A stretch of DNA of 64,000 bases from JAZDGX01 sp964482205 (GCA_964482205.1 CAYZWI010000013.1:1-64000), one strand, 5' to 3'; counted from the first letter of the stretch, positions 42,567-52,329 are shown. Made by a program: numbers and translations. Notes: generated from the sequence alone by a model not told the origin.

Positions 42567-43058
42567 ATGGACACTCGCAAGATCCTGATGTACGCCTTGC
42601 AGCGCGAGCACGAAGGCAAGCGATTCTTCGAGGAGAATGCCAAGCGGATGAGCAGCGCCGCCGCGGTGGGCGCGTTTCAACGCCTCGCCGCCGAAGAGGA
42701 GCAGCACATCGTCTTCATCGAAAGCCAGCTGAAGCGCCTGGACGACGGCCAACCGATGGCGAGCGAGCCGCCCGCCGAGCTCGGCAGCGGCGGCCTGTTC
42801 GCGAGTCGCGCCGCCTCCGAGAAGCTCGAGCAGACGGTCGACGAGGCGATGGTGGCCGATCTGCCGGTGCTGAGGACCGCGTACCTGATCGAGCGCGACT
42901 TCGCCGAGTTCTACGAATCGGCCGCGCGCAAGGCGACGGGCGCGGCGAAGGAGATGCTGTCCATGCTGGCCGCCTGGGAGCGGGGCCACGAGAAGCTCTT
43001 CAAGGACATTCACGACAAGGCCTTCGAAGAGTACATGCAGATGCCATGGGGGGGATGA
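42567..43058 (+). CDS. Ferritin-like/rubrerythrin-like diiron protein
   Basis: This 163-residue protein is a predicted four-helix bundle with E-x-x-x-E-x-x-H-type ligands: ALQREHEGKRFFEENA, AAEEEQHIVFIESQL, LIERDFAEFYESAARKA and AAWERGHEKLFKDI. It has no rubredoxin domain (no CxxC). Such proteins detoxify peroxide or store iron and often accompany oxygen-sensitive Fe-S and selenoenzymes. It follows fdhA by 9 bases with GAGGT before ATG 42567, so it is probably the last gene of the operon. Confidence 0.85.
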   Translation: MDTRKILMYALQREHEGKRFFEENAKRMSSAAAVGAFQRLAAEEEQHIVFIESQLKRLDDGQPMASEPPAELGSGGLFASRAASEKLEQTVDEAMVADLPVLRTAYLIERDFAEFYESAARKATGAAKEMLSMLAAWERGHEKLFKDIHDKAFEEYMQMPWGG

Positions 43059-43178
43059 TCCGGCGAACGAGCCGGTTCTCGCCGGAGGACGCGCCGGCGG
43101 TCGCTCTCGCGGCGTAGGATGCGCCGGGAGAGCGTTGGCGGACGAGGGGCCCTAACCAAGGAGAGATGAGGAGAAGTT

Positions 43179-44093
43179 ATGAGTAGTCAGCCAGCAGTCA
43201 ATTTCGATGACTTCCTGCCCCCGGCGATGGCCGCCAAGGGCGAGGACTTGGGCGTGAAGAAGGCAGCCTTGCCCGCGGGCAAGATGTTCCTGTTGGCGGT
43301 GCTGGCCGGGGCTTTCATCGGAATGGGCGCCATTTTCGCGACGACGGTGGGCGCGGGAAGCATGGCGATCAAGGACGCCGTGGGCGGCGCGGCCTTCTCC
43401 ACCGGACTGCCGTTCGGGCTCACTCGCCTCCTGATGGGACTCGTCTTCACGGTCGGCCTGATCCTGGTCGTGATCGGCGGGTCGGAGCTCTTCACCGGCA
43501 ACAACCTGATCGCGATGGCCTTCGCGAGCCGCAAGGTCCGGTTGAGCGCGCTCCTGCGCAATTGGGTGATCGTCTACATCGGCAACTTCGTCGGCTCGAT
43601 CCTCACCGCCTACATCGTCTTCCTCGGCAAGCAGTACTCCTTCGGCAACGGCGCGATCGGCCTGACGGCCCTGAACATCGGAGAGGCGAAGACCAGCTTC
43701 ACCTTCGTGCAGGCGGTGGCGCTGGGCATCATGTGCAACGCGCTCGTCTGCATGGCGGTGTGGATGTGCTACAGCGCGCGCACTGTGACCGGCAAGATTC
43801 TCGCGATCATTCCTCCGATCTCCTGCTTCGTCGCGGCGGGATTCGAGCACAGCGTGGCCAACATGTACTTCGTTCCGCTCGCCCTCTTCGTGAAGGCGGG
43901 CGGCGATCCGGCCTTCTTCACGGCGATCGGCAAGAGCCCGGATGCGTTCTCGCACCTCACCTGGGGCAACTTCCTTGGGGGGAACCTGCTTCCCGTGACG
44001 ATCGGCAACATCATCGGCGGAAGCCTGATGGTGGGGCTGGTCTACTGGTACATCTATCTGCGCAAGAGCGCTCCGGCGCCGGCGCGGTCGTAG
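43179..44093 (+). CDS. focA: Formate/nitrite-family transporter (formate channel)
   Basis: This 304-residue membrane protein has six hydrophobic helices: MFLLAVLAGAFIGMGAIFA, LLMGLVFTVGLILVVIGGSELFTGNN, WVIVYIGNFVGSIL, ALGIMCNALVCMAVWM, ILAIIPPISCFVAAGFEHSVANMY, and the last with GNIIGGSLMVGLVYWYIYL (described by motif; all are typical FNT segments). The FNT signatures GSELFTGNN and GFEHSVANMY are intact, including the central His of the pore. It would move formate across the inner membrane for the two dehydrogenases on either side. GGAGA lies before the ATG, and a strong hairpin terminator follows. Confidence 0.95.
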   Translation: MSSQPAVNFDDFLPPAMAAKGEDLGVKKAALPAGKMFLLAVLAGAFIGMGAIFATTVGAGSMAIKDAVGGAAFSTGLPFGLTRLLMGLVFTVGLILVVIGGSELFTGNNLIAMAFASRKVRLSALLRNWVIVYIGNFVGSILTAYIVFLGKQYSFGNGAIGLTALNIGEAKTSFTFVQAVALGIMCNALVCMAVWMCYSARTVTGKILAIIPPISCFVAAGFEHSVANMYFVPLALFVKAGGDPAFFTAIGKSPDAFSHLTWGNFLGGNLLPVTIGNIIGGSLMVGLVYWYIYLRKSAPAPARS

Positions 44094-44131
44094 AGGTCCT
44101 GACGGCAGCGGACGGCAGATTCTGACCATGC

Positions 44132-44167
44132 CGGGCCGGCGATGCGGAACTCGTCATCGCCGGCCCG
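44132..44167 (+). terminator. Terminator hairpin after focA
   Basis: CGGGCCGGCGATG (44132-44144) pairs perfectly with CATCGCCGGCCCG (44155-44167) around a 10-base loop, followed by CTTTGCTCT. It is 38 bases past the focA stop and separates it from the next operon. Confidence 0.75.
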
Positions 44168-44315
44168 CTTTGCTCTGAGCGCGCACCGCGGACTGCCCCC
44201 TGCCGCCGGCGGTGTCCATGCCACGGACAGCGCATGGTGTTCCGGGCAGCGCCCCGCGGCCCAGGACGGACTGGACCTGCATCGCGACCGCTCCCCTCCA
44301 CGCCCGGAGCGAGCC

Positions 44316-44343
44316 TTGACCAAGGGCCCGTGCGTGCTATGAT
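44316..44343 (+). promoter_or_regulatory. Predicted sigma70-type promoter of the second formate dehydrogenase operon
   Basis: TTGACC (44316-44321), a 16-base spacer, and TATGAT (44338-44343) with an upstream TGC extension. The start would be near 44350, giving a 40-base leader to ATG 44391, which has AAGAGGAG upstream. Confidence 0.65.
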
Positions 44344-44390
44344 ATCGGGCTTTCCTCTCCCACTTCGATCCTTTCAAGAGGAGCCTGGCG

Positions 44391-47096
44391 ATGCAGTTGA
44401 CCATCGACGGACGGGTGATCGAGGCGACCCCCGGGCAGACGGTCCTGGATGCCGCGCGCGCAGCGGGCATCTACATTCCCGCGCTTTGCCATCATCCGAA
44501 GACCGGCAAGGCGGGCCGCTGCCGCGCCTGCGTGGTGGAAGTGGAAGGCCTGCGTGGGTTGAAGGAATCGTGCGCGCTGCCCGTGCGCGACGGCATGGTG
44601 ATCCGCACCGATACCCCCAAGGTGGACCAGACCCGCCGGATGGTCGTCGAGCTGCTGCTCGCCGAAGGGCATCACAACTGCCTCTCCTGCCAGGCCAACG
44701 GCACCTGCGAGCTGCAGGACATGGCCTACTTCCTCGGCATCGAGCGCCCGGCCTTCCTGATCGAGTCGTCGCCCGAAGAGCCCGACTTGTCGTCGGAAGG
44801 CATCATGCGCGACTTCGACAAGTGCATCCAATGCGGCCGCTGCGTGCTCGCCTGCCAGAACGCGGTCGTCAATCGCGTGCTCGGTTTCGGCTATCGGGGC
44901 AACCACGCCAAGGTGATCTGCGACGACGACCGGCCGATGGGCGACTCCACCTGCGTGCAATGCGGCGAATGCGTGCAGGTCTGCCCCGTCGGCGCGCTCG
45001 TGCTCAAGCAGCCGCGCGAGCGCAAGTTCCGCCCGAGCGAGACGACGGCCACCAAGGTGACCTGCCCCTACTGCGGCGTGGGCTGCCAGATCGATCTGCA
45101 CACGATCGACAACCGCTATGCCTTCGCCATGGCCCACGAGGGCCAATGGGAGCGACAGCCTAACAAGGCGATGCTGTGCGTGAAGGGCCGCTTCGGCCTC
45201 GACTTCGTGGATGCGCCCGACCGGCTGCGCGCGCCGCTCGTCCGCAAGAATGGCGAGCTGGTCGAAACCAGTTGGGACGAGGCGCTCGACCTGGTCGCCG
45301 AAAAGCTAAAGGCCGCCAAGGAAACCCACGGCGCCGACGCGCTCGGTTTCTTCGCCTCGGCGAAGGTGACGAACGAAGAGAACTACGCCCTGGCGCGCTT
45401 TGCCCGAGCGGTCATCGGCACCAACAACATCGACCATTGCGCACGATTGTGACACAGCTCCACGGTGGCCGGTCTGGCCGCGACGCTCGGTTCCGGTGCG
45501 ATGACCAACAGCATGGAAGATGTGCTGCGGGCCAAGGTGATCTTCGTGATCGGCTCGAACACGACCTGGAACCATCCCGTGTTCGGGTCGCTGCTGAAGC
45601 AGGCGGTGAAGCATCGCGGAGCCAAACTGATCGTGTGCGATCCGCGTCGCATCGATCTGGTCGATTTCGCCGACATCTGGCTGCGGCAGAAGAACGGCTC
45701 CGATGTCGCCCTGCTTTCGGGCCTTGCCCACATCATCGTGCGTGAAGGCTGGCACGCGGCCGAGTATTTGCGCGAGCGGACCGAAGGTTGGGAGGAGTAC
45801 CGCAAGTCGCTCGAGTTCTACACGCCCGAGAAAGTCGCCGAGTTGACCGGCGTGCCGGCGGCCGATCTCTTTGCCGCGGCGAAGCTCTACGCGACCAGCG
45901 GAGTGGGCGCGCTCTACTACTGCATGGGGATCACGCAGCACAGCCACGGCGTCGACAATGTGAAAGCGTGCGTCAATCTCCAGCTCGTCACCGGCAATAT
46001 CGGCGTCGAGGGCGGCGGCGTGAACCCGCTGCGCGGACAGAACAATGTGCAGGGCGCCTGCGACATGGGCGGCCTGCCGAATGTCTTCACCGGTTATCAA
46101 CCGGTGACCGTGCCGGCCGCGGTCGAGAAATTCTCCAAGTACTGGAACGCGCCGCTCAGCGACAAGGTGGGCATGACGCTCACCCAGATGATCCCCGAAT
46201 GCGGCGGGAAGATCCGCGCGCTCTACATCTTCGGAGAGAATCCGCTGGTCTCCGATCCGAACCTCCACCATGTGGAAGAAAGCCTCGAGAAGCTCGACTT
46301 CCTGGTGGTGCAGGACATCTTTCTCACCGAAACGGCGCGGCTGGCCGATGTGGTGCTCCCCGGCGTCTCCTTCGCCGAGAAGCTCGGGACGATCAGCAAC
46401 ACCGAGCGCCGCGTGCAGCTCACGCAGCCGGCGATCCGGCCGACCGGCAATGTGCGGCAGGACTACGAGATCATCGCCGACCTCGCCGTGCGCTTCGGAC
46501 ACGAATTCCCGCGCACGCCCGAAGGCCTCTTCCAGGAAATCCGCGATCTCACGCCGTCCTATGCGGGGCTCACCTACGAGCGCATTCGCGAGGTGGGCAT
46601 CCCCTGGCCCTGCCCGAAAGAGGACCATCCGGGAACGCCGACGCTTCACATCGGCAAGTTCGCGCGCGGCCTCGCGCTGCTCACACCAATCGAGTACCGG
46701 CCGCCGGCGGAGGATCCCGACGAGGTGTTCGATCTGGTCATGAGCACGGGACGCATCCTGGAGCACTTCCACACCGGCAGCATGACCCGCCGCTCGCGCG
46801 CGCTCGATGGGCTCGTCAAGGCGGGCCATGTGGAGCTGCATCCGGAGGAAGCGCGCAAGCATGGCATCTCGAGCGGCGACCGGGTGGCGGTCGTGACCAG
46901 GCGCGGACGAATCGAAACGGAGGCGCTCGTGACCGAACGGGTCGCGCCCGGGTCGATCTTCGTGCCCTTCCATTTCTCGGAAGCGCCGGCCAACCGGTTG
47001 ACCAACGACGTGCTCGATCCGATTGCGAAGATCCCGGAATACAAAGTCTGCGCGGCGCGGATCGAGCGGGTGGAAGCCGGCAGCGAGGCGAAGTAG
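44391..47096 (+). CDS. fdhA: Selenocysteine formate dehydrogenase with NuoG-like N-terminal clusters
   Basis: This 901-residue enzyme requires TGA 45450-45452 as selenocysteine 354 (HCARL-U-H-S-S-TVAGL). The N-terminus matches NuoG/NAD-dependent formate dehydrogenases: a [2Fe-2S] ferredoxin (about 1-80, PALCHHPKTGKAGRCRACVVE), a His-Cys cluster motif (HNCLSCQANGTCELQ), and two [4Fe-4S] motifs (CIQCGRCVLACQNAV and CVQCGECVQVCPVGAL). The catalytic part starts at TCPYCGVGCQID near residue 223 and has the same bis-MGD signatures as the first enzyme. Paired with the following NuoE-NuoF fusion, it should exchange electrons with NAD(P). It has its own promoter, so it can be expressed apart from the Hdr-linked enzyme. 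Confidence 0.95.
45450..45483 (+). other. Selenocysteine codon and SECIS element of the second formate dehydrogenase
   Basis: TGA, 10 bases, then a stem (GTGGCC with GGCCGC, one G-U pair) and a GGUCU loop 18 bases after the codon. The outermost pairs seen in the first gene are lost, leaving 6 bp. Confidence 0.88.
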
Positions 47097-47207
47097 AGGC
47101 GTGTGCGTGTCGGCGGATGCGCCTCGCATGCTGACAGCGGATGCGCGCCTCCAGCCGTAACGGCGGAGGCGCCGGTTGGCGGCGACAGGAAAGCGGAGTC
47201 GGAACCC

Positions 47208-48974
47208 ATGCATGCAGAACTCAAGCAGGCGATCGAGGCGATCGCATCCCGGTATCCGGATCGCAAGTCGGCCCTGTTGCCGGCCCTGCACCTCGTGCAG
47301 AAGCATTCGAACGGCTCGATCAGCCCCGAAGATCTCGCCGAGGTGGCGCGGCTGCTCGGGGTTTCCGTGGCCGAAGCCTATGGGGTGCAGACCTACTACA
47401 CCATGTTCCGCCGTGATCCGGTCGGGAAGTTCCACTTGCAGGTGGACACCAATATCCCCGCCATGCTCGCCGGCGCCGAGCAGGTCGTCGCCCATCTCGA
47501 GAACACGCTCGGCATCAAGGTCGGACAGACGACCACGGACGGGCTCTTCACGCTGTCCACCGTCGAGGACCTCGCCTCCTGCGGCACTTGTCCGGTGATC
47601 CAGGTGAACGACCGCTATTACGAGGAGATGTCGATCGAGCGCACCGACGAGTTGCTGGCGAGCCTGCGCCGGGGAGTCATGCCCGACATGCCCGTTGCCG
47701 CCCACTTCGCCACGGAATGCGGCGTGCTTCTCGCCCGCCGGGCGATCCCGAATGCGACCGAGATCGACACCTATCTCGCGACCGGCGGCTATCGGGGCCT
47801 CGAGCGCGCGCTCGAGAGGACTCCCGCGGACACCGTCTCCGATGTGAAGGAGGCGAATCTGCGCGGCCGCGGCGGCGCGGGCTTCCCCGCGGGAGTCAAG
47901 TGGAGCTTCCTCCCGAAGGGCGGCGACAAGCCCGTCTATCTCATCTGCAACGCCGATGAAGGCGAGCCGGGCACCTTCAAGGACCGGCAGATCATGGAGT
48001 ACGACCCGCACCTTCTGATCGAGGGGATGACGATCGCGGGCTATGCGATCGGATCGAAGCTCGGCTTCATTTACATCCGCGGGGAATTCGCCTGGATCGC
48101 CGGCATTCTCGAGCGCGCGATCGCGCAGGCGCGCTCCCGCGGCATGCTGGGAACCAACATCAAGGGCAAGGGCTTCGACTTCGACATCGTGGTACATCTC
48201 GGAGCGGGCGCGTATGTCTGCGGAGAAGAGACGGCGCTGATCGAATCGCTCGAAGGCAAGCGCGGCAATCCGCGCCTGAAGCCTCCCTTCCCCGCGGTGG
48301 TCGGGTTGTACGGCTCACCCACCATCGTGAACAATGTCGAGACTCTCGCGCTCGTCCCCTACATCGCCGAGAAGGGGCCCAAGGCGTTTCAGCAATTCGG
48401 CACCTCGAACAACTTCGGGCCGAAGATCTTCGGCATCTCGGGCCATGTGCGCCGTCCCGGCGCGTACGAGTACCCGCTCGGCACGCCGCTCGAAACGCTG
48501 CTCGAAGCGGCCGGCGGAGTGACCGGCCGGTTGAAGGCGGTGATCGTCGGGGGGCTCTCGGTGCCCATTCTCACCGCCCAGGAAGCGCAAGGCCTGATCA
48601 TGGACTACGACGCCTGCCAGAAGCGCGGCACGATGCTCGGCTCAGGCGGCATCATCGTCATGAACGAGACGGCCGACATTCCGGCCATCGCGCTGCGCAC
48701 GATCCGCTTCTATGCGCACGAGTCGTGCGGCCAATGCACTCCCTGCCGCGACGGCTCGCACACGATCGCCTCGCTCCTCGCGCGCATCGTCGCGGGACAG
48801 GGAACGAGCGGCGACATCGATCTCGTGCTGAAGCTCTGCGCGGCGGTGCGGGGCTCGACCCTCTGCCCCACCGGCGAAGCCTTCGCGATGCCGATCGAGG
48901 CGATGGTCACGAAGTTCAGGCCCGAGTTCGAGGCCCGCGCCTGCGCAAGGACGGCAACTCCCGCCGGCGCATGA
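47208..48974 (+). CDS. NuoE-NuoF fusion, NAD-linked subunit, with degenerate [2Fe-2S] site
   Basis: In this 588-residue protein, residues 1-150 are NuoE-like (GVQTYYTMF, LGIKVGQTTTDGLFTL) and about 160-588 are NuoF-like, with the glycine-rich NADH site GRGGAGFPAGVKW, FMN-site ICNADEGEPGTFKDR, GAGAYVCGEETALIESLEG and the [4Fe-4S] motif SCGQCTPCRDG plus STLCPTG. The NuoE [2Fe-2S] ligands are mostly gone: the four expected Cys positions read Asp80, Ala85, Asp121 and Cys125, with one extra Cys128. The 24-kDa-type cluster is therefore probably absent, while FMN, NAD and the NuoF cluster look intact. ATG 47208 was chosen; an upstream GTG adds residues without family similarity. It would pass electrons between NAD(P) and the preceding formate dehydrogenase. 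Confidence 0.92.
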   Translation: MHAELKQAIEAIASRYPDRKSALLPALHLVQKHSNGSISPEDLAEVARLLGVSVAEAYGVQTYYTMFRRDPVGKFHLQVDTNIPAMLAGAEQVVAHLENTLGIKVGQTTTDGLFTLSTVEDLASCGTCPVIQVNDRYYEEMSIERTDELLASLRRGVMPDMPVAAHFATECGVLLARRAIPNATEIDTYLATGGYRGLERALERTPADTVSDVKEANLRGRGGAGFPAGVKWSFLPKGGDKPVYLICNADEGEPGTFKDRQIMEYDPHLLIEGMTIAGYAIGSKLGFIYIRGEFAWIAGILERAIAQARSRGMLGTNIKGKGFDFDIVVHLGAGAYVCGEETALIESLEGKRGNPRLKPPFPAVVGLYGSPTIVNNVETLALVPYIAEKGPKAFQQFGTSNNFGPKIFGISGHVRRPGAYEYPLGTPLETLLEAAGGVTGRLKAVIVGGLSVPILTAQEAQGLIMDYDACQKRGTMLGSGGIIVMNETADIPAIALRTIRFYAHESCGQCTPCRDGSHTIASLLARIVAGQGTSGDIDLVLKLCAAVRGSTLCPTGEAFAMPIEAMVTKFRPEFEARACARTATPAGA

Positions 48975-49204
48975 TGGTGCCGGCGGCCCCTTTCCATCCG
49001 TTGCCACTCCGTTGCTTGGAGCCGAGGATCGGTGGATCTCAGCCTTTCCTTCCACCCCATCCCGCAAGCCCGATCCTGTCCGGGAGATGCCTGCTCGCGG
49101 TCGAGGCGATTTTGGGTTAACATTATTACTGTACTCGTCGCTCGGACCTGCCGGGCCGGGACTGCCGTACCCGGGCTCGGATCCCACATTCGACAGGAGG
49201 CACC
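48975..49204 (+). promoter_or_regulatory. Intergenic region with AT-rich promoter-like patch
   Basis: No gene is visible. A short AT-rich patch, GTTAACATTATTACTGTACT near 49117-49136, stands out from GC-rich surroundings about 70-90 bases before the peptidase start and probably marks its promoter; the -35 and -10 cannot be fixed. AGGAGG precedes ATG 49205. Confidence 0.35.
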
Positions 49205-51991
49205 ATGACAGGCAATTGGAGCATTCGAGTCCTGATGCTTGCGGCCGCGCTTCTCATCCTCGGCGCGAGCCTCGCCGGAGCGGAGTTGGCCACCCAGGCG
49301 GAAGCGGAGCGGGTCAGCGGCAACTGGGTCTCCTACCTGACGATGCAGAAAGGCGATTGGGCGGGAACGACGACCCCTCAAGTGACCGGCATGCGTGAAC
49401 TCTACGCCGGTGATACCCTGCTGGCGCGCTGCTTCTCGATTGCGCCGCGCGGGCATGTGCTCGTTCCGGTCATCAAAGCGTTGCCTCCGGTTCAGCTCTA
49501 TTCGGATGAAAGCGATTTCGACGTCGATGAAACGGTGGGCATCACGCAATTGATGCGCGAGATGCTCGCCAACCGGCTGCGCGTGTTCCTCGCCTCGTAT
49601 GGCAGCCTGGAGGCGTCGCAGCCTCTTCCGGGCAGAGAAGCGCTTGGAGAACAGGACGCCGAGCAGTGGAAGGTCCTGCTCGACGACCCCAGCGCTTTTC
49701 TCGATCGCATGCAGCGCACGCGTGAGCCGCTGCGCGACGCGGGCCCGCTGGTCACCACCGCCTGGCACCAGAACGGGCCCTTCAACGGGCTCTGTCCTCA
49801 GGGAGACGGCGGACGATGCGTTGTCGGATGCGTCGCGACCGCGATGGCTCAGATCATGAAGTTCCACAACTGGCCGCCGCAAGGCAACGGTTCGCACGGC
49901 TACCATTGGGGTGGCGACCAATCGTGCGGCGGCAGTAGCCCCGGCCAGTGGTTGCAGTGCACTTACTCGGACGCGTACGACTGGTGGAACATGCCCAACA
50001 GCTGTGGGGGCGGATGCACGCCCGAGCAGATGGCGGCGGTCGCCGAGCTTTCGTATGAAGCCGGGGTCGCGGTCGAAATGAACTACGGCGCGTGCGCATC
50101 CGGGGCGAGCTCCTTTGCCGTGCTTACGGCCATGCCGGCCTACTTCCGCTACGACAGCTCGATCCACATGGCCTATCGCTCGTCCCATTCGGCGCAGTCC
50201 TGGTTCAATCTGATCCAGGCGGAAGTGGACGCCGGGCGGCCGATGTATTACGGCTTCCGCTACGACGCGAGCAGCGGACATGCGATCGTGTGCGACGGCT
50301 GGCGGATTTTCGAAGGCTCGAACCAATATCACATGAATTATGGATGGGGCGGCTCGTACAACGGCTGGTATACGATCGACGAGATCTATCACACCGCCGA
50401 TCCCATGCAGGAACAGCTGATCAACAACATCCGCCCCGTCGAAGGAGGCCTGGCGGCCTGTTGCATCGGCAGTTCGTGCGTGCTGGTGGACATCACCGAT
50501 TGCACGGCCCTCGGAGGACAATGGTTCGGCCTGGTCACGTCGTGCGATCCCAACCGCTGCGAAACCTGGGCCTGCTGCAACAACGGCGTCTGCTCGATCA
50601 CGCGGGGCGTCGATTGCCTCGTGGGTGGCGGCGAGTTCCTGCAGGGACTCGACAGTTGCGATCCGCTGCCGTGCACCCTGGGCGGCTGCTGCATGGGCGA
50701 CGGCACCTGCCAAGTCATCACCGAGTACAACTGCACCCAAGCGGGCGGTGTATGGCACGCTTCGGTGTGCAGCGAGAACCCCTGCGTCGAAGCGGCCTGC
50801 TGCCTCGGCGAGACTTGCCAGATGCTCCTGCTCGATGACTGCACCCTGGCGGGCGGCACCTTCCTGGCCCATGTGGAAAGTTGCGACCCGAATCCCTGCG
50901 TTCCTCGCGCGTGCTGCATCAACAATCAGTGCTCGCTGCGCAGCTATCCCGTTTGCACGTTGATGGGCGGAACCTGGATGGCCGATTCTCCCGAGTGCGA
51001 CGCCTATGTCTGTCTGCCCGATTCCGTCAAGCTCTCGAGCGGCGCGCTCATCGTGCACGCGCCCGCGGGCCTGCAGTTCACCAGCGGAACGGACTACTGC
51101 GAGTCCTACGCGAGCAGTCCCATCACCAACAGCGGGCAGCAAGTGACCCGGATCGATCCGGTGAATCCCGATGCGGCCTATGTCTGGTATGTGCTGGCCG
51201 CCTGGGCTGCGCCCAAGACCTGGTGCCAGACGACCTTCGGGCTTGGCTCCTACGATCCCGGCGCGATGCTCATCGAAGACTGGGCGCCCTGCGGTGGGGC
51301 GAGCTATCAATCCACGCCGAACTGGCCGGGACCAGGCGAAGGCATCACCCTGATCACTTCCCAGCCGTGGAATGGCAATTTCGTGCCGATGTGCTGGGCG
51401 GCAAGCTATGTCTACGCATCCGGGCAAGCGCCGTTGACGGAGTTCACGTATCAGTCCCAAACGGGATTCGCGAATTGCGAAGGCCTCTCCTTCCCGATCG
51501 ACTGCTATGGGGCGCTTGGCCTGATGACCCCCGGGGTGAACTGCTATCCCGATGCCCGATGGTTCGCCTGCTGCCTGGGAGGCGGCTGTCAAGTGTTGAC
51601 CGAAGAAGCCTGCATGGCGGGCGCCGGAACCTGGCTCGAAGGCACGGTGACCTGCGACCCCGATCCGTGCTCGATGGCGGTCGGCGACGAGCCCACGCCC
51701 GCGGCGACATTCCTTCTCGCGGAAGCCGCGCCGAGCCCGTTCCATGGGAGCACGCGAATCACCTTCGAGATTCCGGGCTCGGCGGCCTCGACGCCTGCGC
51801 GACTGGAGATCTACGACGCGAGCGGGCGCCTCGTGCGCACCCTGCTCGATGGCCGCGTGACCGCCGGCACGAACAGCGCCACCTGGAACGGCGCCGACGA
51901 TCAAGGGCGCGGTTGCCAGGCAGGCATGTACTTCTATCGACTCACGGCCGCGGGACAGACGGCGACGAGGAGGCTGTTGCTGCTGAGATAG
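49205..51991 (+). CDS. Secreted C10-family (streptopain-like) cysteine peptidase with cysteine-rich repeats and FlgD-like anchor
   Basis: This 928-residue protein has a signal peptide ending GASLAGA and a propeptide of about 150 residues. The peptidase domain (about 175-410) has nucleophile region GRCVVGCVATAMAQIMKFH, catalytic-His region SSGHAIVCDGW and YHMNYGWGGSYNGWYTI, as in streptopain and interpain. Six cysteine-rich repeats follow, five in tandem from about residue 418 and a sixth near 787, each CC-x(3,4)-C-x(8,9)-C-x(3)-GG-x-(W/F)-x(6,9)-C-(D/E)-x(3)-C. A FlgD-like anchor closes the protein (SPFHGSTRITF, YDASGRLVRTL, ATWNGADDQGRG, GMYFYRLTAAG). It is likely a surface-attached protease for protein scavenging. 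Confidence 0.9.
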   Translation: MTGNWSIRVLMLAAALLILGASLAGAELATQAEAERVSGNWVSYLTMQKGDWAGTTTPQVTGMRELYAGDTLLARCFSIAPRGHVLVPVIKALPPVQLYSDESDFDVDETVGITQLMREMLANRLRVFLASYGSLEASQPLPGREALGEQDAEQWKVLLDDPSAFLDRMQRTREPLRDAGPLVTTAWHQNGPFNGLCPQGDGGRCVVGCVATAMAQIMKFHNWPPQGNGSHGYHWGGDQSCGGSSPGQWLQCTYSDAYDWWNMPNSCGGGCTPEQMAAVAELSYEAGVAVEMNYGACASGASSFAVLTAMPAYFRYDSSIHMAYRSSHSAQSWFNLIQAEVDAGRPMYYGFRYDASSGHAIVCDGWRIFEGSNQYHMNYGWGGSYNGWYTIDEIYHTADPMQEQLINNIRPVEGGLAACCIGSSCVLVDITDCTALGGQWFGLVTSCDPNRCETWACCNNGVCSITRGVDCLVGGGEFLQGLDSCDPLPCTLGGCCMGDGTCQVITEYNCTQAGGVWHASVCSENPCVEAACCLGETCQMLLLDDCTLAGGTFLAHVESCDPNPCVPRACCINNQCSLRSYPVCTLMGGTWMADSPECDAYVCLPDSVKLSSGALIVHAPAGLQFTSGTDYCESYASSPITNSGQQVTRIDPVNPDAAYVWYVLAAWAAPKTWCQTTFGLGSYDPGAMLIEDWAPCGGASYQSTPNWPGPGEGITLITSQPWNGNFVPMCWAASYVYASGQAPLTEFTYQSQTGFANCEGLSFPIDCYGALGLMTPGVNCYPDARWFACCLGGGCQVLTEEACMAGAGTWLEGTVTCDPDPCSMAVGDEPTPAATFLLAEAAPSPFHGSTRITFEIPGSAASTPARLEIYDASGRLVRTLLDGRVTAGTNSATWNGADDQGRGCQAGMYFYRLTAAGQTATRRLLLLR

Positions 51992-52329
51992 GATTCCACC
52001 TCGCGCATCCGCGCCGCGCTCCGCGGTCAGCGACCACGATGCGAGTGCGGATCGAGCGACGGTTTGGATGAAGGAGCGGCGATTCGGGAGGCGTGCGGAA
52101 GCGCGCCTCCCGTTCGCTCTGAAAGAATGCCAGTCGGAAGCACCAGGGAACGAGCGGGCAGGAAGGCAGAGACGCTGCCTGCCCCCGGGCAGCGACGCGA
52201 TCGAGGCTGATTCCGCTCTCCGCCTGCGGTACAATTCTCCTGTCGCGGCCGCCTCCGGCCCCGCTTGCCGCGCCTGCCCGTGGACCCCGGACACAGCGCG
52301 CATCCCATAGCCCATCGAAGGAGTCAGCC
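51992..52329. promoter_or_regulatory. Intergenic region, 338 bases, with a -10-like element
   Basis: I see no gene here. TACAAT at 52230-52235 is a good -10 candidate for the metallopeptidase at 52330, but the matching -35 is poor. GAAGGAG precedes ATG 52330. Confidence 0.35.
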
